Both the position numbers and the translations under genes were made by a program. A DNA stretch of 5,539 nucleotides from an uncultured Pseudomonadota bacterium. Its GTDB lineage: Bacteria; Pseudomonadota; Gammaproteobacteria; Steroidobacterales; Steroidobacteraceae. Positions 1 through 4,956 of this stretch are shown here, in pieces (the first letter of the stretch is position 1; each line of letters opens with the position of its first letter). The notes beneath the pieces are model-generated. The model was not told the DNA's origin, did no database searches, and saw nothing but the letters and a program-made list of their open reading frames with translations. Location: contig CAITAM010000218.1 of NCBI GenBank assembly GCA_903890265.1, positions 1 through 5,539 on the forward strand, written 5' to 3'.

Positions 1-380
1 ACTTCCGCCGTGTTACCCGCAGTCCCCGCACGCACCGAGCGCTCGCTCGCTGCGCACTGGCATTGGGCGGCCTGCTGCTTGGCTCGACGGCCAGCGCCGC
101 CGCGTGCAGCGCCAATCAGTGCTCTGGCCAGGTCCAGTCCGTCTACGTCAGTACCGCAGGGTCCGTCTACGTCAGCCTGGTGGGTGGACTGACCGGGGTC
201 AGCATCTGCGCGCCGGCGGCGGGGGTCTACGCCGAGCTGCTCGCCTCGACAACCAACTCGAAATTGATTTTCGCGATGCTGCTGAGTGCCCAGTACGCGG
301 GGCGTCCGGTCACGCTGCGCTTCCTCGATAGCCCGCCGTCCGGCTCGGGCTGCGTGATCCAGTACGCGGTCTCTGCCTGA
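1..380 (+). CDS. Small secreted four-cysteine protein, 5'-truncated by window edge
   Basis: The reading frame is open from base 3 to the TGA at 378-380 and has no ATG or GTG before a TTG at 63. Starting at that TTG would remove the basic part of an obvious signal peptide: residues RTHRALAR, then a hydrophobic core CALALGGLLLG, then STASA|AAC with a typical AxA signal-peptidase I site near base 99. The true start is therefore most likely upstream of the window. The mature part is about 93 residues with four cysteines (codons at 105, 120, 207 and 351), which could form two disulfides in the periplasm or outside the cell. It opens with two near-identical strands, SVYVSTAG and SVYVSLVG, and ends with an alternating hydrophobic stretch around GRPVTLRFLD. 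I do not recognise a named family. The layout (paired strands, a Cys, a helix-like LLASTTNSKLIFAMLLSAQ segment, G-x-PV, a late Cys) recalls OB-fold B subunits of AB5 toxins, but this is only a resemblance. The only neighbour in view is convergent. Confidence 0.75.
   Translation, partial: FRRVTRSPRTHRALARCALALGGLLLGSTASAAACSANQCSGQVQSVYVSTAGSVYVSLVGGLTGVSICAPAAGVYAELLASTTNSKLIFAMLLSAQYAGRPVTLRFLDSPPSGSGCVIQYAVSA
137..175 (+). repeat. 15-bp perfect direct repeat inside the small secreted gene
   Basis: The sequence gtccgtctacgtcag occurs at 137-151 and again at 161-175. The 24-bp period equals eight codons, so the protein carries a tandem SVYVSTAG / SVYVSLVG duplication. The alternating residues suggest two adjacent beta-strands. 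It looks like a small in-frame internal duplication rather than a regulatory element. Confidence 0.8.
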
Positions 381-398
381 GCGTGACAAGCGACGACC

Positions 399-424
399 CG
401 GCGCCGCAGGGACTCGGGGCGCCG
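399..424. terminator. GC hairpin between convergent genes, possible bidirectional terminator
   Basis: Arms cggcgcc (399-405) and ggcgccg (418-424) are perfect reverse complements around a 12-nt loop. The element lies in the 75-bp gap between the stop of the small secreted gene (380) and the stop of the lipoprotein gene (456), where a shared terminator would be expected. No T-tract follows on either strand, so it is not a canonical intrinsic terminator. GC-rich DNA also produces such arms by chance. Confidence 0.3.
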
Positions 425-455
425 TGACCGCGGCACCCGACGACGGCGCTCCTCG

Positions 456-2402
456 TCAGAGCACCGAGGGGTCTGAGGGCAGCGCGAGCGTCGCGACGCC
501 CTGGGACGGGCTGGCGTAATTGTTGTCAGGGGTCGCGCCGGCCTTGCCGGCAACGACCACGAGCAACGGGCCCGCGGCCGTGGTCGGCGCGTAGCACGTC
601 GGCGCGTGCCGGGGCTCGAACTGTTTGTCGTCGGCAAGCCCGGAGCCGAAGTCCGCCTTGTACTGTTTCCAGTTCATGCCGTCCTTCGAGTACCAGACGT
701 CGGCGAAGTTGACCGCGTAGCCGGGTGCCACGGTGCCATCGGTGGAATTGAGGTAGACCGGCGCGTAGCCGCCGGCCAGCCAGAGCGTGCCGTTGTCGTC
801 CGGCGTGACGCACGGCCACATGCGGTTCGACCAGCTGCCCTCCCGCTTGCCCTGGACCCAGTGGATCCCGTCGGTCGAGCTGAAGACGTCGTCGTAGAGC
901 GCCGTGTAGTCGCAGCTGCCGCCACCGGCGACGAAGATCGTGCCCTGTGACGCGTACACCGCCGCCCCGCAGCGGTTGGTGTAATTCGGGATGTTGCCGA
1001 GGTAGTCCCAGTTGCCGGTGCTCGGGTCCGACGTGCGCAGCACGACGCCGGTCTGGCTTTGGATGTAATAGAGGTACGAACCGATGACGAGCGCGCGGGA
1101 GTCGTCGGTCGCGGTTTCCCAGTCCGGTGCGAGCGCCACGGTTCCGTCCGCTGCCTTCACGCTCTGCCAGCTGCGCCCGTCCGCCGAACTCCAGGTGGAG
1201 CTGCCGAGGGCCCAGAGCCTGCCTTTCCACACGACGATCGGGCTGTAGGAGTCCCAGAAGTCGGTCGCAAACGGCGCGCTGTTGTTGTGCGCCACCGGCT
1301 GCTGCACCGTCTGGTACATCGCCTGCGTGCCGAAATCGCTGCCGGTGAGATCCGTGGAGGCCCAGAGATCAAAGTAGCTGCACGGCGAACCGCACGTCGA
1401 CGTGCCGGCGTTGCCGAGAAACCCGCCGCTCAGCCACAGGCGGTTGTTGAATATCGCGCCCTTGCCGCTGTCGCGGGGACCGAAGTTCGCGTCCGGCAGG
1501 ACGTTCCAGTGCGCCACGGGCACCGCGGCGGCACCGGGTCCCACGGGCTGGCCGTCGGCACTGAGGTAGTCCGCGCCCTGGCGCGTCTCGGCAATGACCC
1601 CGCCGCCGACCTTGGCCAGCTTGACGACCACGGACGGCGCGACCGGTGGCGCGGTCCCGCCCGTCGCGTTGGCCGTGACACCGGGTCCGGACGCGTTGCT
1701 CGCGTAACCGACCGCGTCGTTGCCGTAAAGGACGATGGCCGCGTTGCCGGAGGCATCCGGCAGCACCTGCTTGAAGCCCGTCGCACTCGACATCACGACC
1801 ACGGTATTGCCGCCGCCGTTCAGGTTCAGACCGTCGGGACTGTAGACGAGCTTCGTGCCCGACTCGACGGTGGCATTGATGCCGGAACCCGCGGCGACGA
1901 TGCCGGTGACGGTCCCGGTGCCGGTGTAGGCCTTGATGGTCTTGCCGCCACCGCTCAGGTTCTGGCCATCGGGACTGAAGTACGCCTGCCCGGACGCGGT
2001 GAGCACCTCGACGCCGCCGTTGACCGCGGCGATCTGGCTGATCGGCGTGCCGGCCGACGAGACGAGTACCGTCGCGCCGCCGCCCCCGAGGTTGAAACCA
2101 TCCGGGCTGTAGTAGGCCTGGCCGTCGGCGAACAGCGTGACGACGCCCTGGTTCGGCGGGCCCAGCGCCACGCTCGAGACGTAACCCCCGACTTCGAGCG
2201 ACACGCCCGCGGTCGTGACCTTCAACGCACTCGACGACGTCGACACACCGGACGTCGTCGCTGCCGCCGTAGTGCCCGTACCGGTGCCCGTGCCCGTACC
2301 CGATCCCCCGCCGCAGCCGGCGAGTGCGAACGCCGCACCGCCAAGCACGGCCAGCGTGCGCCAAGGCGCTATTACGATCGTACGGAGTGAATGGCGTGTC
2401 AT
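456..2402 (-). CDS. Lipoprotein with two beta-propeller-like repeat regions
   Basis: This 648-residue protein begins at the ATG at 2402. That start gives a standard lipoprotein signal: basic MTRHSLRTIVIAPWR, a hydrophobic core, then lipobox LAGC with Cys30 as the predicted lipidated residue. An upstream in-frame ATG at 2462 would add 20 proline- and arginine-rich residues before the signal and is less likely; neither start has a strong ribosome site. Residues 31-60 are a Gly/Thr/Ser linker. Residues 74-299 hold five repeats of about 45 residues centred on YSPDG-x-NL-x-GGG (serines at 99, 143, 188, 235, 281; the fourth is degenerate). Residues 300-648 look like Kelch-type blades: strand motifs such as RLWLSGG, RLWALGS, TIFVAGGG and TLWLAGGY (about 322, 396, 488, 539) alternate with S-x-DG-xx-W turns at 406-412, 509-515 and 572-578. 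Propellers of this kind usually bind proteins or glycans, and some are enzymes. I see no catalytic signature and infer a surface or periplasmic binding role. Inner or outer membrane placement is undecided. Confidence 0.85.
   Translation of the reverse strand: MTRHSLRTIVIAPWRTLAVLGGAAFALAGCGGGSGTGTGTGTGTTAAATTSGVSTSSSALKVTTAGVSLEVGGYVSSVALGPPNQGVVTLFADGQAYYSPDGFNLGGGGATVLVSSAGTPISQIAAVNGGVEVLTASGQAYFSPDGQNLSGGGKTIKAYTGTGTVTGIVAAGSGINATVESGTKLVYSPDGLNLNGGGNTVVVMSSATGFKQVLPDASGNAAIVLYGNDAVGYASNASGPGVTANATGGTAPPVAPSVVVKLAKVGGGVIAETRQGADYLSADGQPVGPGAAAVPVAHWNVLPDANFGPRDSGKGAIFNNRLWLSGGFLGNAGTSTCGSPCSYFDLWASTDLTGSDFGTQAMYQTVQQPVAHNNSAPFATDFWDSYSPIVVWKGRLWALGSSTWSSADGRSWQSVKAADGTVALAPDWETATDDSRALVIGSYLYYIQSQTGVVLRTSDPSTGNWDYLGNIPNYTNRCGAAVYASQGTIFVAGGGSCDYTALYDDVFSSTDGIHWVQGKREGSWSNRMWPCVTPDDNGTLWLAGGYAPVYLNSTDGTVAPGYAVNFADVWYSKDGMNWKQYKADFGSGLADDKQFEPRHAPTCYAPTTAAGPLLVVVAGKAGATPDNNYASPSQGVATLALPSDPSVL
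1506..2183 (-). repeat. Five tandem ~45-residue SPDG repeats in the lipoprotein
   Basis: Residues 74-299 of the lipoprotein consist of five units whose key serines are 44, 45, 47 and 46 residues apart. Units 1-3 are clear (YYSPDGFNLGGGG, YFSPDGQNLSGGG, VYSPDGLNLNGGG). Unit 4 is eroded (GYASNASGPG) and unit 5 keeps YLSADG. Each unit starts with two predicted strands before the turn. The size and pattern fit one four-stranded propeller blade per repeat, which is an inference. The DNA copies have diverged, so the duplication is not recent. Confidence 0.7.
2271..2300 (-). repeat. Imperfect 6-bp repeat encoding (Gly-Thr)5 linker
   Basis: Five hexanucleotide units of the form GGN-ACN encode Gly-Thr five times, at residues 35-44, just after the lipidated cysteine. 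The region tethers the folded domains to the membrane anchor. Because the unit is six bases, slippage would change linker length without shifting the frame. Confidence 0.7.
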
Positions 2403-2583
2403 AGGATCAAGCCTGGTTGGTGACGGCGCGACGGCGGGCACACGACAGCGGGGCCCTGCCATCGCCGGCGTGACTGCGGGTGAGGGCTAGAACGCGGGCG
2501 GTCCGCGCTGCGTTGACACAAGATTTTTATTCTGCGGCTCCGTGTTCTTGCCTGTAAAGCGCAGCCCCGGCCGTCGGCGGTCG

Positions 2584-2624
2584 GCCCGGCGGCAACCGGG
2601 CCCGTCCGACGGGTCGGGCCCGTC
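2584..2624. repeat. Overlapping GC-rich inverted and direct repeats
   Basis: gcccgg (2584-2589) pairs with ccgggc (2596-2601). The self-complementary octamer cgggcccg occurs at 2597-2604 and 2615-2622, and gggcccgtc is directly repeated at 2598-2606 and 2616-2624. A smaller stem, cccgt/acggg, lies at 2601-2613. Transcripts in either direction could form several mutually exclusive hairpins. No T-run follows, so it is not an evident terminator. It could be an operator or attenuator-like leader, or only GC bias. Confidence 0.4.
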
Positions 2625-2662
2625 GCTGAAAAGGGTGCTAAATCTAGCGGAATGCGCGACGC

Positions 2663-2679
2663 CTGGCACTCTCTTTGTC
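2663..2679 (+). promoter_or_regulatory. Sigma-54-like -24/-12 element upstream of TauE/SafE gene
   Basis: The sequence CTGGCAC, five bases, then TTGTC matches the RpoN consensus YTGGCAC-N5-TTGCW except that the -12 GC is GT. The invariant GG (2665-2666) and the -12 G (2677) have the required 12-bp register. It faces the TauE/SafE gene and would place transcription start near 2690, leaving a leader of about 200 nt. I see no enhancer-binding-protein site, so this is a candidate only. Confidence 0.3.
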
Positions 2680-2818
2680 GGGCGGGCGTACCGCTTTGAC
2701 ATAGTGGGTCAGGGCCGCGCCGCGCCCGGCAGGGTAATCGGCCGGCACGACGGGGCTTGCCGATCGCGCGGCGCGCGACCCGTCCGCTCGTCCGGGTAAT
2801 GGGCCCATAACCGGGCGG

Positions 2819-2826
2819 AAGGAGGT
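2819..2826 (+). promoter_or_regulatory. Near-perfect Shine-Dalgarno (AAGGAGGT) without an obvious gene
   Basis: AAGGAGGT is fully complementary to the 3' end of 16S rRNA but lies 65 nt before the inferred TauE/SafE start. The first usable codon downstream is GTG at 2840, 13 nt away. It opens a 56-codon frame ending in TGA at 3008-3010 that overlaps the start of the exporter in another frame. The encoded peptide is Arg/Pro-rich and unlike any family I know. It may be a leader frame coupled to the exporter, or a chance match. Confidence 0.3.
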
Positions 2827-2880
2827 CCGCGCGACCAACGTGGGTACGATGGCGGTCGGTAGCGGCCGGGCACGATCGAC

Positions 2881-2885
2881 GGGAG
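2881..2885 (+). promoter_or_regulatory. Ribosome binding site supporting the CTG start of the TauE/SafE gene
   Basis: GGGAG ends six bases before the CTG at 2892, within the normal spacing range. The next in-frame standard start, GTG at 2931, has no purine-rich site in front of it. This element therefore decides the start chosen for the exporter. Confidence 0.5.
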
Positions 2886-2891
2886 TACGAC

Positions 2892-3764
2892 CTGAATTCC
2901 ATTACCCTCGCCGTCCTGCTCGCGATCACCGTGCTCAGCATCGTCTTCCTCGGCTGCTGGGTCGTCTACGGCCGTCAGCACCCGGCGAGGCGCGCGCCGA
3001 CGGTTGCTGAGCTGGCCATCGGCTTCGTGACCAACTTCTTCGATACGCTCGGCATCGGTTCCTTCCCGACCTCGACCAGCATCTTCCGCCTGCGGCGCAT
3101 GGTCCCGGACGAGGAAATCCCGGGCACGCTCAACATCGGCCACGCGCCGGGGGCGATCGCCGAGGCCCTCATCTTTGTCACTGCCGTCGCGGTGGACCCC
3201 GGGCTCCTCGTGTCGATGATCATCGGCACCTCGCTCGGCGCCTGGCTCGGCGCCGGTGTCGTCGTCAGGCTGCCGCGCGTCGGCCTGCAGACCGTGCTCG
3301 GCCTCGGCACGCTGATTGCGGCGCTGCTGTTCGTGGCCGTCAACCTGCACCTGCTGCCGGGCGGTGGCGAGGCGTTCGAGCTGCACGGCTGGCGCTTCGT
3401 GCTGGCCGTGGTTGCAAGCGCGGTGCTCGGCGCCCTGATGTCGGCGGGCGTCGGGCTCTTCGGGCCGCTGATGATCCTCCTCGCCCTCCTTGGCATGCAC
3501 CCGCTCGCCGCCTTTCCGATCATGATGGCGGCGGGTGCCTTCCAGCAGATGATCTCCGGCATCAAGTACCTGCGCCGGGGCCGCTACGCGTACGGCACGA
3601 CGCTCGGCCTTGGCATCGGCGGGATCGTGGGCGTGCTGCTCGCGGCCTACCTCGTCAAATCCCTGCCACTGACGCTGCTGCGCTGGCTCGTGGCCGCGGT
3701 CGCGCTCTACGTTGCCGTCGATTTCCTGTCGGCGGCACTGCGCTCATCGCGCGCGCCGCGCTGA
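2892..3764 (+). CDS. TauE/SafE-family membrane exporter (sulfite/organosulfonate exporter-like)
   Basis: The predicted 290-residue inner-membrane protein belongs to the TauE/SafE family (Pfam TauE), members of which move sulfite, sulfoacetate or related anions; the substrate here is unknown. Family hallmarks visible are GFVTNFFDTLGIGSF at residues 44-58, the MVPDEEIPGTLNIGH stretch at 70-84, and the second-half motif around GALMSAGVGLFGP (180-192) followed by LLGMHPLAAFPIMM (199-212). Hydrophobic segments lie near 4-26, 87-100, 104-125, 131-152, 168-200, 204-220, 236-257 and 262-282. The frame has no ATG or GTG before 2931. Starting at GTG 2931 would cut the first membrane helix in half, whereas CTG 2892 gives an intact helix beginning NSITLAVLLAITV with GGGAG-like spacing of six bases. 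CTG is therefore the preferred start, though rare. The 3' end overlaps the convergent ATP-grasp gene by 58 bp. The neighbours include no sulfur-metabolism gene to fix the substrate. Family call is firm; start is moderate. Confidence 0.88.
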   Translation: MNSITLAVLLAITVLSIVFLGCWVVYGRQHPARRAPTVAELAIGFVTNFFDTLGIGSFPTSTSIFRLRRMVPDEEIPGTLNIGHAPGAIAEALIFVTAVAVDPGLLVSMIIGTSLGAWLGAGVVVRLPRVGLQTVLGLGTLIAALLFVAVNLHLLPGGGEAFELHGWRFVLAVVASAVLGALMSAGVGLFGPLMILLALLGMHPLAAFPIMMAAGAFQQMISGIKYLRRGRYAYGTTLGLGIGGIVGVLLAAYLVKSLPLTLLRWLVAAVALYVAVDFLSAALRSSRAPR

Positions 3765-4681
3765 GCCGTCTGCCGGCGGGAGGGCAGCTGCCAGTGGCTG
3801 CCGAACTCGAGATCAACCGACGCGGGCTCGAAGGGCATCAGCCCCGCGTTCGGGTAGTTGGTCAGTTCACCGAAGACGATCCGCCCGCCGACGTTGTAGA
3901 GGTCGACCCGCACGAAGTCGAAGTCGCGCCCCAGCCGCTCCGCGAGGTCGAACATCGCCTCGAGATTGGCCGGGAACGCCGGCGGCTCGGCGAGGTTGTC
4001 GCACAGGTAGCGCACGTCGATCGGGGTCCGGTCGCGCCGGTAGAAACTGTGCCGGTGATCGGTGAAACGACCGCGGTCCACCTGCACGTACACGGCCCGC
4101 CCGCCGTAGACGAAGAACTTCCAGTCATCCGGCACCGTGCCACCGGGACCCTCGAGAAACTCCTCGACAAAGACCCGGCGCGGCAGGTCCCGGTAGCACC
4201 ATTCGCGGGTGTAGCGGTAGAAGCTCGACCGAAGCCACGCCCGCACCGTGGCCTTCGCCGCGTCGACGTCGAACGCCGCCTTGTCCGTGACCACGAGGTT
4301 GTAGCCACTGCCGTGGCTGCACTTGACGACAAAGCGCGCGGGCAGCGCGCCCCAGTCGATCGCCTCGGGGTCGGTCGCGAGCGCATGGAGCGCGGGCAGG
4401 GTGTCGGCGCCCACGATCGAGGCCACGTAGTCGCGCACCGCGACCTTGTCCGCGACGGTGCGCAGCAGCGGACGCCGGTCGTAGAGCCGCTTGTGGATGA
4501 CCTTCTCGGAGAAGGTCTTCGGCTGCCGGAGGTTCGGGTAACTGCCGAACACGCGCCGGTAGCGGCTTAAGGTCAACGCGCAGTCGAACCACTCCGCGGT
4601 CCACGGCGTCAGCGACGGCAGGTCGTAGAAGAGGTTGCTGGCCTCCGCCGCCAGTGCCTCGCGCCAGTTCGCCAGTCGCAT
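3707..4681 (-). CDS. TupA-like ATP-grasp enzyme
   Basis: This 324-residue soluble protein matches the TupA-like ATP-grasp family, named after the Bacillus teichuronopeptide gene tupA. Related proteins are often found in capsule and surface-polysaccharide clusters and are thought to form amide bonds between amino acids and polymer carboxylates. Visible landmarks are KTFSEKVIHKRLYDRR (55-70), DKVAVRDYV (78-86), the nucleotide-binding strand and loop FVVKCSHGSGYNLVV (117-131, Lys120), the VFVEEFL adenine-contact region (170-176), DWKFFVYGG (186-194), and the metal-binding end FDFVRVDLY...GELTNYPNAGLMPFEP (254-286), with Asp260 and Glu272 the likely Mg ligands. All expected elements are present, so it should be active. 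ATG 4681 precedes the conserved N-terminal region, but its ribosome site is weak. The last 19 residues are Arg/Ser/Ala-rich, non-conserved in appearance, and lie in the region shared with the exporter gene. No glycosyltransferase or other polysaccharide gene is in view, so the acceptor is unknown. Confidence 0.88.
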   Translation of the reverse strand: MRLANWREALAAEASNLFYDLPSLTPWTAEWFDCALTLSRYRRVFGSYPNLRQPKTFSEKVIHKRLYDRRPLLRTVADKVAVRDYVASIVGADTLPALHALATDPEAIDWGALPARFVVKCSHGSGYNLVVTDKAAFDVDAAKATVRAWLRSSFYRYTREWCYRDLPRRVFVEEFLEGPGGTVPDDWKFFVYGGRAVYVQVDRGRFTDHRHSFYRRDRTPIDVRYLCDNLAEPPAFPANLEAMFDLAERLGRDFDFVRVDLYNVGGRIVFGELTNYPNAGLMPFEPASVDLEFGSHWQLPSRRQTAQRGARDERSAADRKSTAT

Positions 4682-4900
4682 GATGTCGCCGTGTCCGTGT
4701 CCGCGTCGGCAGGCCCCACACGACGATACTCCCTCAGCCGGCGGCGGACGGGTCGCCGATGTGACATAACGGGCGGGCGCCGGCGCGGCGCTCGCCGCAA
4801 TGCACCATGGCAGCCCCGGACGGTGCGCGACACGCCGCGGGCCGTCCTGTTGCGGCGACGGGCCCGGCCTGGGTTAGTCTGGTGCGCCCGGCGTGGAGCC

Positions 4901-4918
4901 GGGGCGCTGGCGCGCCCC
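4901..4918 (+). promoter_or_regulatory. GC hairpin in the presumed leader of the lactate permease gene
   Basis: ggggcgc (4901-4907) and gcgcccc (4912-4918) form a perfect 7-bp stem with a TGGC loop. An outer imperfect pairing, cccggcgtgg (4887-4896) with ccacgcgccggg (4917-4928), competes with it. The element lies 38 nt before the permease start codon and has no T-tract. It might affect transcription or translation of the permease. GC-rich chance pairing is the alternative. Confidence 0.35.
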
Positions 4919-4941
4919 ACGCGCCGGGGACACGATCATTC

Positions 4942-4946
4942 GGGGG
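4942..4946 (+). promoter_or_regulatory. Probable ribosome binding site of the lactate permease gene
   Basis: A GGGGG run ends ten bases before the ATG at 4957. It is the only purine cluster at a usable distance. The spacing is slightly long and the match to AGGAGG is partial. Confidence 0.4.
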
Positions 4947-4956
4947 CCTTACGACG

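Larger units (their letters stand above)
2403..2891. other. 489-bp non-coding divergent intergenic region
   Basis: This stretch separates the divergent lipoprotein and TauE/SafE genes and should hold both promoters. Short open frames here (for example 2542-2799 on + and 2487-2702 on -) encode Arg/Pro/Gly-rich low-complexity peptides with no recognisable family, and I do not call them. The only AT-rich patch is 2519-2533. GC-rich overlapping repeats occupy about 2584-2624, a sigma-54-like element sits at 2663-2679, and a near-perfect Shine-Dalgarno lies at 2819-2826. Two TTGACA hexamers (2513-2518 and 2696-2701) have no matching -10 at 16-19 nt. Confidence 0.6.

Noticed and set aside
2232..2260. 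Perfect 10-bp inverted repeat (cgacgacgtc / gacgtcgtcg) with 9-nt spacer
   Set aside because: It lies inside the Ser/Thr linker of the lipoprotein gene, where repeated Thr/Ser/Asp-type codons readily create such symmetry. No regulatory role is indicated.
1059..2390. A 443-codon open frame on the + strand, opposite the lipoprotein gene
   Set aside because: It is very rich in Arg, Val, Ala and Asp, with no domain or membrane signature, and lies wholly antisense to a gene with a clear lipobox and repeat structure. GC-rich coding DNA commonly leaves such antisense frames open.
2513..2541. Perfect TTGACA -35 hexamer at 2513-2518
   Set aside because: No AT-rich -10 occurs 16-19 bases downstream; the nearest similar hexamer, TATTCT at 2528-2533, is only 9 bases away.
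2696..2724. Second perfect TTGACA hexamer at 2696-2701, facing the exporter
   Set aside because: The -10 position is fully GC-rich (gccgcg). TAATCG at 2735-2740 is 33 bases away, too far to pair.
2399..2941. A 180-codon minus-strand frame and shorter frames (2487-2702, 2542-2799) in the divergent region
   Set aside because: The predicted peptides are Arg/Pro/Gly-rich, without any recognisable motif, and overlap the exporter or lipoprotein starts. There is no convincing ribosome site or conserved feature.
4125..4721. A 198-codon minus-strand frame overlapping the ATP-grasp gene in another frame
   Set aside because: It is a frame shadow: it has no motifs, while the overlapping frame carries the full set of ATP-grasp landmarks.
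4723..4728. TATCGT on the minus strand as a -10 for the ATP-grasp gene
   Set aside because: Four of six positions match and it would give a short leader, but no -35-like sequence lies at the right distance.
4850..4880. Possible -35/-10 pair (ttgcgg, tagtct) before the lactate permease gene
   Set aside because: The -10 matches consensus at only three of six positions and the 19-base spacing is long, so it cannot be distinguished from chance.
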